64,000 nucleotides of DNA from Asticcacaulis biprosthecium C19 (lineage in GTDB: Bacteria > Pseudomonadota > Alphaproteobacteria > Caulobacterales > Caulobacteraceae), in contig NZ_GL883076.1 of NCBI RefSeq assembly GCF_000204015.1, positions 1-64,000 of the forward strand, written 5' to 3'. Shown piece after piece: positions 38,672-48,360 of the stretch. Position 1 is the first letter of the stretch, and each line of letters opens with the position of its first letter. The notes under the pieces are model-generated. The model saw only the letters and a program-made list of their open reading frames with translations. It was not told the origin of the DNA and searched no databases. The position numbers and the translations under genes are program-made.

Positions 38672-39315
38672 CACCTTCAGAGTTCGGGGCCCGCCTAATC
38701 GAGAGCGCTGTCGGGCGTAAGTGGTCAGCCTCCATGGCCGAAGCCTTTTCAGCCAAAAGATTTCGAGGCCGCGACGATGATTCTGACGTCGCATTGCCGC
38801 CGGAGGTGTATGGCGTTCGGATTGGCGCCTATCCGGTTCTCGTATTGGCCATACAGTTGATTGATGCCGAAACCGTTCTGCACACTCTTAGACAGGCGCA
38901 CAACCAGGTTGTGATCGCGCGATCCTATATGAAAGCGTCCGACGTGATCAATACGCATGTTTTGTTTGTGGCTACTCCGCCTCCTCCACAAGCCGATTGG
39001 ATCAAGCTTATCGACTTGGCGGAACGGGACGAGACCGTGTGTAGGAAGTTGGTTTGGATACCGAAAATCACGTCCATTGGTGAATCATACGACGCCTTCC
39101 TAGAACGGACATTCCTCGCCCAGCCGTGGCTCACAACCGAAGAGGTCGATAACGCGCCCCTCGATCAGAACGACCGCCTAGTCGAAAATGTTCTCCAAGC
39201 TCAGGGTTTAACGCCGGCCGCGGCCGCGAAGTGGGTCGAGATTGCGACATCCCAGGTAGAAGATCCCCAGGAACGCGTCGAGCAATTCGTGTCTGCTATG
39301 GAGCTGAGGTCATGA
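38668..39315 (+). CDS. ABC-3C middle-component-like protein
   Basis: This 215-residue protein starts with GTG, overlapping the upstream stop by 4 bp. Motifs CRKLVWIPK and AFLERTFLAQPWLTTE, and its small size between a large effector-type gene and an ABC ATPase, agree with the middle component of ABC-three-component systems. The TGA stop overlaps the ATPase start. Family assignment is from memory of the motif and architecture. Confidence 0.74.
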   Translation: MTPSEFGARLIESAVGRKWSASMAEAFSAKRFRGRDDDSDVALPPEVYGVRIGAYPVLVLAIQLIDAETVLHTLRQAHNQVVIARSYMKASDVINTHVLFVATPPPPQADWIKLIDLAERDETVCRKLVWIPKITSIGESYDAFLERTFLAQPWLTTEEVDNAPLDQNDRLVENVLQAQGLTPAAAAKWVEIATSQVEDPQERVEQFVSAMELRS

Positions 39316-42300
39316 GTTCCATCTATATCTCTCAAATTCAACTAAAAGAGTTCCGCAATTTCGGCGATTTGACGATCGATTTGCCCGCAGCGCCGGGGGT
39401 GATGATTGTTCATGGTACGAATGGTCTGGGAAAGTCTTCGCTTTTCGATGGGCTCGAATGGGCGCTCACAGGTGAAATTGATCACTTTAATGAGTGGAAA
39501 AAGGGCGCAAAGCCGAAGGATTATCTCCGGCGTTGGGACGCGCCGGCGCAAAATCCCACCGAAATCTCGCTAGCTTTTTCTGATGGAAACTCCCTTCGCA
39601 GGATCTTGCCCAACACGCTAGACGTTAAGGCCGGGATCGACGACGTGACTGGTTTTCTCAGAGATGAAAATTGGAAGCAGAAGATCGATAGTTTGCACAG
39701 GTACTTGTTGCTTACGCATTTTTTGGGCCAGTCCACCCTTTCTCGAATGACCCACCGGAAGCCTGAAGAGAGATGGGAATTTTTGGAGCAACCGGCCCAA
39801 AGCGAATGGGCGACGGAACTCATCAACACCATCCATGGTCAAGGAAACACCAACAACGCGAAAGCTTATGACCGTAGAATCGATGCATGGACGGATCAGC
39901 TAGATATATTGCAAGATTTGCTGGATCGTGAAGCGAGTGAGTGGGCCGACGCTCAAGGTCAAGGAGCGCTTGATGATAACGCAGCATACGTCGTAATCGA
40001 ATCGATCACGCGCGCTCTCCCGAGTGTATACGATAGTGGAAACGCGTCTTTGGAGTCGCCGGGCATCGACGTCCTGATTGATCGTATCGCAGCTGGGGAA
40101 GTAATAATCTCGGGCTTTGTTTCGTCACGCGCAGCAAATATGGAGCGCGCACGAGCAATATTGGAGCAGATTTCCACGCAGGATAGTCACGATCGCGATA
40201 GTTCCCTGGTGATTGAGGCGTCACGTAACAACTTGGAACCCTACCGCCTTGCGTCAACTGACCGAAAATCCGAGCAGGCAAGCGCGGAATCGAAAGTGCG
40301 GGCGCATGAAGATGCGATCAAAAACCAAAAGGAAAAATTGGACGAATTGCGGCTAATCCGAACGCAGCATAGTCAGATCGAACAATGGAACACTGAGCTT
40401 ACCGGCGCCACGGCCCAGACCTCTCAGATTCAGTCCGAAATTGCAGAAGCAAAAACGTCGGCCGAATATCACTCGAAACGCCGCAGCATTATCCAAAATC
40501 TCGACCTGCGAGTGGCAGAGTGCAATCGGCAACTGGCGGAGCAGCGGGAGCTCCGTCTTAAGGCTGAACAGCTACTAAAGTTGATGCCTGCTTCATTTTA
40601 CGTTGAAAAAATTGGCACGCTTCAACAATCTTCGACGGCCGCCTCAGGTTTGATAGCAGATTTCGACCTGTCCTTAGAGGCGCTCCAAACTCAAACTCGA
40701 CAAGGTGAACAAGAATTAGAAGCGGCTAGGCTCACATTTGACAATATTACAGGTGCCGTCGCGAAAATAGCGGAAAAATTGACTAAATCGGACTGCGAAT
40801 GCCCAGTCTGCGCCTCTACCTTCGATCCAAATGGCGAGCTACAGCGTCGCGCGTTCGAAGCTGTCGAACGGCTTGCTCCAACTTTAGTGCCGTTCCAAGA
40901 CAGACTGTCCGAACTACGACGCAAGGAAACAGAGCTAAAACAGAAAAAAGTCGAGGCGCTTGTAGAGATAGCATCGTATGGCAGCCAAATTGCCGATTTC
41001 AATCGTGATTTAGCGCAAAGAAATGAAATAGTCGGATCAATATTCGGCACAGCCCAAGAAGAGCCGATAGAAACCGTCTTGGAGCGAATTTCGGTCGCGG
41101 TCGACAGGCTCAGTTCCCGTGCGGAACAGTTGGACAGGCGGCGCAAACTGCCAGTTTTAGTGACGGATGGTGATGCCTTCGACGCCTGGACTGCTGCAAT
41201 TCGCCGGCAAAACGCTTTGGAAGCCAACTTGGCTTCTCTCGTCAGAGATATCACGAGTCTGGAAGGGAGAGTTGAGGCAGAGAAAAACGCCATTGAGGCT
41301 ACGACGCAAGCCTTAGGCGCCGAAGCCGATCTTGGAGCACTAATTGCGGATGCCGAACTAGCCCTAACTTCCCAAACTCAGGAACTCGTTTCAGCTCGCC
41401 AGGCGTTGGATGCCGCCGTGCAGGCAGCAAGCCAGGCGTCCCTCGTTTTAGCTCAAACCGAGGCCTCGTTGCAGGCGATGATCGAGGAAGTCGAGCGTGG
41501 TCGCAATTTAATAAAATCGCTTGCCGACGAATGGAGGTCAATGGACTACCTAGGCGACGCCATCAATAGCGAAGCGCTTAGAAGCCAGGCCCAAATGTTG
41601 GCCGAGTTGTCGGCAGCACTCGAACTCGTGCGTCCACAAATCGTTCGCCTACGCGACGGGAGGCGAATTTGGGCAAGGCAATCGAGTCACAGGGAAACAA
41701 TCGAACGGTTACGGGAAAGGCTAACGGCGGCGCCAAATTTAGAGCGTGCCGGTTTACGGCAGGAAGCGGAACGCGTGATCGGGGTATGCCAAAAACGGAT
41801 CTTGGATATTGGGCGAGCCAAGGAAATCGCGCAAAATGCAACAACCGAAGTAAACCGCAAAGTCCAAGAATTTAACGCAGATTTCCTTAAGCCGCTAAGT
41901 GCGCTGATGAATAAGCTCAACCGGGCAATTCTAAGTGAGCCTGATATCGGGCTAGATCTGAAGGTTGAAAAGAAAAAGATCGCCCAAACGGCGATCAAAT
42001 CGGCAGATGCTCCCGATTTCGTTTCCAAGCTAAATCCTCAACTGGTCCATAGCGAAGGCCAGATGGCTGCACTGGCTGTTAGCATGCTTTGTGCGGCGAA
42101 TTTGAGTTTTCCCTGGTGTCGGTGGCCGGCTTTGGTGATGGACGATCCACTCCAGCACAATGACGTCATTCACGCCGCCGCCTTCGCAGACATAATGTGC
42201 AATCTAGTCGAAGCTCGTGGACATCAAGTCTTCCTGTCGACCCACGATATCGCACAAGCTGAATTTCTAAGACGCAAATTCAGTTCGCGAAACATACCAT

Positions 42301-42404
42301 GTACGTCTGTGCATCTTCTTGGTCGCGGAAGAGACGGGTTGGAGGTCCAGGTTAAAGGCTATGATAGCGGATCGGGCAGGCAGGCATCGGCGGTAACAAA
42401 TTAA
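39312..42404 (+). CDS. Rad50/SMC-like ABC ATPase of ABC-3C-like system
   Basis: This 1030-residue ATPase begins at the ATG at 39312, overlapping the middle-component stop. Walker A is HGTNGLGKSSLFD (residues 34-46). A long Glu/Arg/Ala-rich coiled coil follows, with a zinc-hook Cys pair midway (SDCECPVCASTFDP, ~494-499), as in Rad50. The return coiled coil leads to a degenerate signature (VHSEGQMAALAVSMLC), Walker B PALVMDDPLQHNDV and a switch His (FLSTHD). It would act as the sensor/motor of the three-gene module. Confidence 0.88.
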   Translation: MSSIYISQIQLKEFRNFGDLTIDLPAAPGVMIVHGTNGLGKSSLFDGLEWALTGEIDHFNEWKKGAKPKDYLRRWDAPAQNPTEISLAFSDGNSLRRILPNTLDVKAGIDDVTGFLRDENWKQKIDSLHRYLLLTHFLGQSTLSRMTHRKPEERWEFLEQPAQSEWATELINTIHGQGNTNNAKAYDRRIDAWTDQLDILQDLLDREASEWADAQGQGALDDNAAYVVIESITRALPSVYDSGNASLESPGIDVLIDRIAAGEVIISGFVSSRAANMERARAILEQISTQDSHDRDSSLVIEASRNNLEPYRLASTDRKSEQASAESKVRAHEDAIKNQKEKLDELRLIRTQHSQIEQWNTELTGATAQTSQIQSEIAEAKTSAEYHSKRRSIIQNLDLRVAECNRQLAEQRELRLKAEQLLKLMPASFYVEKIGTLQQSSTAASGLIADFDLSLEALQTQTRQGEQELEAARLTFDNITGAVAKIAEKLTKSDCECPVCASTFDPNGELQRRAFEAVERLAPTLVPFQDRLSELRRKETELKQKKVEALVEIASYGSQIADFNRDLAQRNEIVGSIFGTAQEEPIETVLERISVAVDRLSSRAEQLDRRRKLPVLVTDGDAFDAWTAAIRRQNALEANLASLVRDITSLEGRVEAEKNAIEATTQALGAEADLGALIADAELALTSQTQELVSARQALDAAVQAASQASLVLAQTEASLQAMIEEVERGRNLIKSLADEWRSMDYLGDAINSEALRSQAQMLAELSAALELVRPQIVRLRDGRRIWARQSSHRETIERLRERLTAAPNLERAGLRQEAERVIGVCQKRILDIGRAKEIAQNATTEVNRKVQEFNADFLKPLSALMNKLNRAILSEPDIGLDLKVEKKKIAQTAIKSADAPDFVSKLNPQLVHSEGQMAALAVSMLCAANLSFPWCRWPALVMDDPLQHNDVIHAAAFADIMCNLVEARGHQVFLSTHDIAQAEFLRRKFSSRNIPCTSVHLLGRGRDGLEVQVKGYDSGSGRQASAVTN

Positions 42405-42408
42405 CGCC

Positions 42409-45400
42409 TCATTTGAAATCCCGGCTTCGATGCTGAATTTGCGCCCTTCCCTGCCGTACGACCCGCGGATCGACGCCTGGTCCGCCGTTCCTCAATTCGT
42501 CCCCTGGCTGGTGCGGTAACTGGAGCGGCGTGTCACGCTCGCCGACGCTGGCCAGCATATGCGATAGGTCGACGACCGTCCGTGCAATGAGATGGACGAC
42601 GTCGCCTTCCTTCTGGATAAAGCCGGTGATCAAGACCAGGCTTGAGCCATAGACGGCGCGCTTGTATTCCAGCCCGACCTTTTCCCAGACAACGATATTG
42701 GCATCACCGCTCTCATCTTCGATCGTCATGAAGATGACGCCATTGGCTGATCCCGGCCGCTGCCTGACATTGACCATGCCCGCGACCTGGACGTAGCGCT
42801 TGTCCTTTGAGGTCATCGCCTCCCTGCAGGTGATGATGCTTCGCTCTTTCAGATCCGCTCGCAGGAAGGCGACCGGATGTGACCCTTTGGTGAAACCAAC
42901 CTGGTTGTAGTCCTCGACCACCTCGGCGCCGTCGGTCATCCGCTTGAAATCCATGTCCGGCTGATCGATCTCGGACAGGCTTCGGCCGGTTTCGTCGAGC
43001 AAGCTATCGAAAAGCGGCAGGGCGTCATCCCGAAGCGCCCGGATTGAAAACAAAGCCTCGCGCCTCGACACTTTGAAAGCTTGCTCAAACACGTCGGCCC
43101 TGGCCAGCTTTCGCAAGGTCGCGACCGGGGTCTTTGCCCGGCGCCACAGATCAGGGACCGATTTATAGGGCAGGTCACCGCGCCTCAGGATCATCTCGGC
43201 GATCTCCTGACTGCGTATGCCTTTGACAAGCCGGTAGCCCAGGCGAACGGCGAACCTGCCAGGCCGCTCGGTCGGCTCCAAGCTGCAGTCCCAGCGTGAA
43301 TTGTTGACACAGAACCACCTGACTTCGACGCCGTGCAGTTTCGCATCGCGAATAAGCTGCCCTGGCGCATAGAACCCCATGGGCTGGCTATTCAGGATCG
43401 CAGCCAGGAAGACATCTGGATGGTGGCATTTCATCCACGCGCTGGCTTCGGAGATAATGGCAAAGCTGAAGGCATGGCTTTCGGGGAAGCCATAGCTGCC
43501 GAAGCCCTCCAACTGTTTCACCAGGGTCAGGGCGAATTCCTCAGTGTAGCCGTTGCCCTTCATGCCGTTGATAATGTCCTGCGCAAGGGGACCTATGCCG
43601 CCGGTCTTCTTGAATGTGGCCTGCGCCCGGCGAACAAGATCAGCCTGGCCGGCCGTGAAGCCAGCACAGACGATGACCACCCTCATGGCCTGTTCCTGGA
43701 AGAGAGGCACGCCCAACGTCTTACCCAAAATAGCGGCCAGCTCCGGCGTCGGAAACGTCACCTCCTCCAAACCTTCGAGCCGGCGTAGGTACGGATGGAC
43801 CATGTCGCCTTGGATCGGCCCCGGCCGGACGATCGCCACCTGGATGACCAGGTCGTAGAAGGTGCGCGGCTTGGTGCGCGGCAGCATCGACATCTGGGCC
43901 CGGGACTCGATCTGGAAGGTGCCGATCGTATCGGCATTGCGGATCATCGCGTAGGTCTTCGGGTCTTCCGGCGGGATGCAGGACATGTCGATATGGATGC
44001 CCTTGTGCTCTCCAAGCAGGTCGAACGCCCGCTTCATGCAGGACATCATGCCCAGCGCCAAGCAGTCGACCTTCATGAACTTGACTGCGTCGATATCGTC
44101 CTTGTCCCATTCGATGACCTGGCGGTCTTTCATGCGCGCCGGCTCGATCGGCACCAACTCGTCTAAACGATCGTGGGTCAGGACAAACCCGCCGGGATGC
44201 TGGGAAAGCTGGCGCGGGACGTCGAGCAACAGGAGGTGAATTTCAAAGGCGAGTTTCAGGCGCCGGTCCTTGGTATTCAGATTCAGTTCGGCCGCATCCT
44301 CTTCGCTGAAGCCGGTCGAGTGCCAGTGCCGGATAGACGAGGCCAGGGTCTTGATGGTGTCTTCCGGAAACCCCAGGACTTTCAAGGTATCGCGCAGGGC
44401 GCCGCGCGTGCGGAACCGCGTGACGACAGCCGTCAGGGCAGCGTGGTTACGGCCATAGGTCTTGAAAACCCACTGCATGACCTCCTCGCGGCGCTGATGC
44501 TCGAAATCGACATCAATGTCCGGCGGCTCCTTGCGCTCTTCCGAGATAAAGCGCTCGAACAGCAGGTCGTTGCGATCCGGATCGACTGACGTGACACCCA
44601 GCACATAACAGACGCAGGAATTGGCGGCCGAGCCCCGGCCCTGGCAAAGGATGTCCTTCGACCGGGCGAACTGGACGATAGCGTTGACCGTCAGAAAGTA
44701 GGGTGCGTAGTCGAGCCGCTCGATCAGATCCAGCTCGTGCTTCAGCAGCTTGATGACCTTGTCAGGCACACCCTCCGGGTAGCGCCATTTTGCGCCCGCC
44801 CAGGACAAACGCTTCAGCGCCTCAATGGCCGACATTCCGGACATCAGCTTTTCTTCGGGGTACTGGTATTCCAACTCCGCCAGACTGAAACGACTGCGGT
44901 CGGCTATCTCGATCGTGCGAGCCATGGCCTGGCGATAGTCGGAAAACAGCCGCCCCATTTCTTCCGGCGATTTCAAGAAACGGTCGGCATAGCGGTGACG
45001 GAGATCGCCCATGGTGTCGATGGTGCAGCGGTTGCGGATGCAGGTCACAACGTCATGCAGCATGGCGCGCTCATGGATATGGTAGAGGACGTCATTGGTG
45101 ACGACGGTCGGAACCCGGTGCTTAAAGGCCAGGTTCGACAGCTCATGCAGGCGCATGTGGTCGTTCTGCCGGTGGCGCAGGGTCAGAGCCATATAGGCCC
45201 GGTCGGCGAACACCTGCTTGAACCTGCGCAGGCGGACGGCGCACAGTTCGTCGGCTTCATCGGGAATGAAAATCGCGATCAGGCCTTCGTGGAAATCCTC
45301 GATGTCCGACCACTCCAGGTCACAAGCACCCTTCCCTCCCCGGCTCTTACCCAAGGATAGCAACCGACAAAGGCGGCCATATCCCGCACGATCGACCGGG

Positions 45401-45636
45401 TAGACCAGGATTGACATGCCGTCCGTGAGATCGAGCCGGCAGCCAATGATCAACCGGACACCCGTTTCCTTGGCGGCGACATGGGCCCGAACGATGCCGG
45501 CCAAGGTGTTGCGGTCGGCGATGGCCAGGGCCTCCATGCCAAGGGCCTTGGCCTGCGCGAACAGGTCGTCCGGTGCGCTGCAGCCGCGCAGGAACGAAAA
45601 ATAGGAGGCGCATTGCAGTTCGACGTAATCCGGCAT
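42409..45636 (-). CDS. dnaE2: Error-prone DNA polymerase DnaE2
   Basis: This C-family translesion polymerase of about 1075 residues begins with a PHP domain (YVELQCASYFSFLRGCSAPD). The catalytic Asp triad region contains RKEPPDIDVDFEHQRREEV, and GRGSAANSCVCYVLGVTSVD precedes it. An OB-fold domain lies near the C-terminus (VAGMVNVRQRPGSANGVIFM). It ends without the replicative DnaE tail. I chose the ATG at 45636 (MPDYVELQ), two bases after the imuB stop; the longer frame enters imuB. With imuA and imuB it forms the SOS mutasome. Confidence 0.95.
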   Translation of the reverse strand: MPDYVELQCASYFSFLRGCSAPDDLFAQAKALGMEALAIADRNTLAGIVRAHVAAKETGVRLIIGCRLDLTDGMSILVYPVDRAGYGRLCRLLSLGKSRGGKGACDLEWSDIEDFHEGLIAIFIPDEADELCAVRLRRFKQVFADRAYMALTLRHRQNDHMRLHELSNLAFKHRVPTVVTNDVLYHIHERAMLHDVVTCIRNRCTIDTMGDLRHRYADRFLKSPEEMGRLFSDYRQAMARTIEIADRSRFSLAELEYQYPEEKLMSGMSAIEALKRLSWAGAKWRYPEGVPDKVIKLLKHELDLIERLDYAPYFLTVNAIVQFARSKDILCQGRGSAANSCVCYVLGVTSVDPDRNDLLFERFISEERKEPPDIDVDFEHQRREEVMQWVFKTYGRNHAALTAVVTRFRTRGALRDTLKVLGFPEDTIKTLASSIRHWHSTGFSEEDAAELNLNTKDRRLKLAFEIHLLLLDVPRQLSQHPGGFVLTHDRLDELVPIEPARMKDRQVIEWDKDDIDAVKFMKVDCLALGMMSCMKRAFDLLGEHKGIHIDMSCIPPEDPKTYAMIRNADTIGTFQIESRAQMSMLPRTKPRTFYDLVIQVAIVRPGPIQGDMVHPYLRRLEGLEEVTFPTPELAAILGKTLGVPLFQEQAMRVVIVCAGFTAGQADLVRRAQATFKKTGGIGPLAQDIINGMKGNGYTEEFALTLVKQLEGFGSYGFPESHAFSFAIISEASAWMKCHHPDVFLAAILNSQPMGFYAPGQLIRDAKLHGVEVRWFCVNNSRWDCSLEPTERPGRFAVRLGYRLVKGIRSQEIAEMILRRGDLPYKSVPDLWRRAKTPVATLRKLARADVFEQAFKVSRREALFSIRALRDDALPLFDSLLDETGRSLSEIDQPDMDFKRMTDGAEVVEDYNQVGFTKGSHPVAFLRADLKERSIITCREAMTSKDKRYVQVAGMVNVRQRPGSANGVIFMTIEDESGDANIVVWEKVGLEYKRAVYGSSLVLITGFIQKEGDVVHLIARTVVDLSHMLASVGERDTPLQLPHQPGDELRNGGPGVDPRVVRQGRAQIQHRSRDFK

Positions 45637-45638
45637 GG

Positions 45639-47162
45639 TCAATCGAACTTTCCATGCAGATACCATTTCAGCGAGCCGGTGCCCTCGTGCTGGCCATCGC
45701 CGGCCCTGAACGCCCAGAAGCGCTCACCGTTGTCGACCTCCAGAATGAAGTAATCCCGGACCTTCCCCTTCTCGTTATCATTGCGCCACCACTCACCACG
45801 CACCCGTTCAGGTCCGTCGGCACAAAGGACGCTGTAGCGTTGGCCGCGCCAGGTGAAGGCGCGCGGCGGATGATCTGGCAACGCGGCAAGAGCGAGGATA
45901 GGTTCGGGCCTGCGGTAGATCCGTTGCGGCCGGCGGTAGCTGGCATTGCGTTTTGAGCCGACCTCGGTCGAGGTCGGGGATGTGCGTTTCACGGCGCGCT
46001 CCGGTATGTCGGTCGCAACCGACACGGCCCGGTAAAGGCTCTCCCGGCCATAGCGGTTGGTGATCGTGTCCCATAGCTCTTCGACATCCGGCCGAGGCGG
46101 CGCCGAATATTGAGCGACGACCTGCTTTGGCACCAGTGGCTCAACGAAGGCGGCTGTGAGGGTCATCTTGTCGACGCCCCAGCCCGGATCGACGGTCTCG
46201 ATCTTGTCGCACAGCAGGCGGCCCAAGCGTTTGGGGTCGCGGACCGGCTTTGCCGTCGCCACGAAAATGGTCTCGATGCGGTTGTCGACGCGCGTGTAAT
46301 GCAAATCCAGGCGCCGGCTCCCGAGCCCGGCCTCCTCCATCCGATCGCAGATCATGTCAGTCAATCGGCGGGTATATTTCTCAAGCGTCTCCGGTGCCCC
46401 GATCGGCTCGGCGAATATCCGCTGCACCGAAATCAATTCCGGCGATTCAACTGGCTCGATCGGCTCAGCGAGGCGGCCGAAGGCCTGGTCGACACGGCGA
46501 AACAGCTTCGGCCCAAAACTTTGGGTGAGAGGCGCACGCGGCTTGGCTGCCAGTTCGCCAATGGTGTCCAGGCCCAGGAGCAGTAGATCCGGCATCATCT
46601 CTGCCGGCAGCCTCAGGGCGGCAATCGGCAGCTTCAGAAGTGCGTCGGATTGTCCGCCCGGCTCGACGATCCGCGTCGTCTTCTGTCCAAAACGCGCCAA
46701 AGCGTGTGCCGCCCCCCATGTGTCGGCAAGGGCCGCATAAGCCGTAATGCCAAGATCGGCCAGCCGCGCGATAACATCAGAGATCAAACCTGCCTCGCCG
46801 CCGTACAGGTGGGCGGCGCCCTGGATATCGAGGACCAGGCCATCGGGCGTATCGGTCGCGACAATGGGCGAATAGAGTCGTAAGGCCCAAATGGCGAGCT
46901 TCTCCAGCCCGACCTCATCGCCACGAAGGTCGGCATCCATGATAACCAAGTCAGCGAACAGGGACTCGGCCTTCGCGACGGGCATGCCAATATAGATGCC
47001 GTTGGCCCGGGCGAATTCATCAATGGCCGTTATGACGCGGCGCCGGCCGTCCGAGCCTTTGAGGGCGAACGGGACATCAGCTGGCGGCGCGGTGTCGCCA
47101 AGCTTCCGTCGCAGCCGATCCGTCGGCCAGGTCGGAAGATAAAGCGATAAAACCCTGGGCAT
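45639..47162 (-). CDS. imuB: ImuB, inactive Y-family polymerase-like subunit
   Basis: This protein of about 507 residues (start MPRVLSLYLPTWPTDRLRRK at 47162) has the Y-family palm/finger fold but lacks the acidic catalytic pair, as is known for ImuB. It bridges DnaE2 and the beta clamp. Conserved segments include TPDGLVLDIQGAAHLYGGEA. Its start overlaps imuA by 86 bp, and its stop is 2 bp before dnaE2. Confidence 0.93.
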   Translation of the reverse strand: MPRVLSLYLPTWPTDRLRRKLGDTAPPADVPFALKGSDGRRRVITAIDEFARANGIYIGMPVAKAESLFADLVIMDADLRGDEVGLEKLAIWALRLYSPIVATDTPDGLVLDIQGAAHLYGGEAGLISDVIARLADLGITAYAALADTWGAAHALARFGQKTTRIVEPGGQSDALLKLPIAALRLPAEMMPDLLLLGLDTIGELAAKPRAPLTQSFGPKLFRRVDQAFGRLAEPIEPVESPELISVQRIFAEPIGAPETLEKYTRRLTDMICDRMEEAGLGSRRLDLHYTRVDNRIETIFVATAKPVRDPKRLGRLLCDKIETVDPGWGVDKMTLTAAFVEPLVPKQVVAQYSAPPRPDVEELWDTITNRYGRESLYRAVSVATDIPERAVKRTSPTSTEVGSKRNASYRRPQRIYRRPEPILALAALPDHPPRAFTWRGQRYSVLCADGPERVRGEWWRNDNEKGKVRDYFILEVDNGERFWAFRAGDGQHEGTGSLKWYLHGKFD

Positions 47163-47835
47163 CGCACGCTTCCACTTCAAAGTCCGCACTCTCACCACCT
47201 CGACAGCGCATCAATTCGAGCTGCCACCTGGCGCGACCCACGCCGCGGACCGGCAGGGGTGCTGAATTCAATTCTGTCACCCGCCAGCGCGTAAACGCCG
47301 CGGTCGGATTGCCGAAATCACGGGCATCGACGTGCCGGCGCCAGCGGCGCACGGCCAGGCCCATTGTGCCCGAGGTCTCGGCGGCCAGTTGCAGGCGATG
47401 CGACGACACACGGCTCAAGCCTGCCAGCTCTGCGACCACGGCCGTCAGGCCGCCATGCCGCAGGGCTTCTTCAAAACAGCCGAGTATCGACGCCTCATCC
47501 TTGGCTTCAAAAAAGACAACCTGCTCTTCGGTCAGTCCGGATTGCGCCAGCGCCGGCGCGAACAGATCGGCCTGCGTGTAACACCACAGGACCTTGCCCC
47601 CTGTACGCGCCGCGATCCCGGCGGCGAAGGATGCCGCCGCCGCCCCGTCTACCGCTCCATTGGCGCCACCGGCGACCTCGTGAAGGGCCCCGAGCGCAAG
47701 CCCGCCCTTGGGTAAGCGCCGGTCAATCCCAGGAACGCCGAATGGGAGGACAGTCTTGGTCCTGGCCGCAATCCCGCCAATCCTTTCGATGCGTTGCCTG
47801 AGGTCAGAAATGACGGCGGCGTCAGCGGGGGGCAT
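47077..47835 (-). CDS. imuA: ImuA, RecA-like mutasome subunit
   Basis: This 252-residue RecA/SulA-like protein is the first gene of the imuA-imuB-dnaE2 operon. Segments such as LPKGGLALGALHEVAGGANG and RTGGKVLWCYTQADLFAPAL match the family. The canonical Walker A of RecA is degenerate (GGANGAVDGAAA). It probably modulates the mutasome on DNA. A LexA box lies 63 bp upstream. Confidence 0.92.
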   Translation of the reverse strand: MPPADAAVISDLRQRIERIGGIAARTKTVLPFGVPGIDRRLPKGGLALGALHEVAGGANGAVDGAAAASFAAGIAARTGGKVLWCYTQADLFAPALAQSGLTEEQVVFFEAKDEASILGCFEEALRHGGLTAVVAELAGLSRVSSHRLQLAAETSGTMGLAVRRWRRHVDARDFGNPTAAFTRWRVTELNSAPLPVRGVGRARWQLELMRCRGGESADFEVEACDAQGFIALSSDLADGSAATEAWRHRAAS

Positions 47836-47897
47836 GGCATAAATTGTCCTTTCTGGAGTGGTTTATGGGCGTAAAATCGCCTGCGTTTACGAAATAC

Positions 47898-47912
47898 GTT
47901 CTTTATTTGTTC
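47898..47912. promoter_or_regulatory. LexA (SOS) box upstream of imuA
   Basis: GTTCTTTATTTGTTC is an exact GTTC-N7-GTTC LexA box, 63 bp before the imuA start. imuABdnaE2 cassettes are typically SOS-controlled in alphaproteobacteria. Confidence 0.9.
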
Positions 47913-48118
47913 TCATTTAAAACGAGAGTCAAGCTGACCACTGAGCGTCTCCTTACGTCATGCGGTATGTTTTTGAGGCTTGAGATAGAAGTTAGGTCCA
48001 TCAAAACAAGGGCTTATATTCCCAGGTTTCATTGCCAAAAAAATAGTGGCGAACCCTCTTTGAGAAACGGTTGGCTTGGAATGGTGATGCAATAGCGAAA
48101 CGATTGCGCTATGTGTTT

Positions 48119-48345
48119 CCCCGGTGCCGTACGCGCGGCACTGGGGTCGTAGAAAGCCCCGGGTTTATTGGTTGATGCCGACCATTTCGGCACGAACCTC
48201 CTTTGACCTTATGGTCGGGGAGCCTGTGGCGTATGCAACAGGCCCCGGCTAAAGGCCACAGGGACCGAGTAAACCCGGTTTTCTAACTCCCCGATCTCCA
48301 AAGATCAGAGGAGGGCTTTACGCGGGGGCGCACCGCGACAAAGCC
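48119..48345 (+). ncRNA. Candidate structured RNA or leader before XRE gene
   Basis: Several base-paired elements occur in about 230 nt. An 11-bp hairpin pairs 48119-48129 with 48136-48146, loop TACGCG. A 9-bp long-range helix (48159-48167 with 48270-48278) encloses hairpins at 48176-48192 and 48205-48216. CCTGTGGC (48223-48230) can pair with GCCACAGG (48255-48262), or its CCTGT with ACAGG at 48238-48242, so two folds compete. GGCTTT (48314-48319) pairs with AAAGCC (48340-48345) around a CGCGG/CCGCG stem. The XRE start follows at 48361. Strand and function are inferred. Confidence 0.45.
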
Positions 48346-48360
48346 TCTTAGAGCCTCGTG

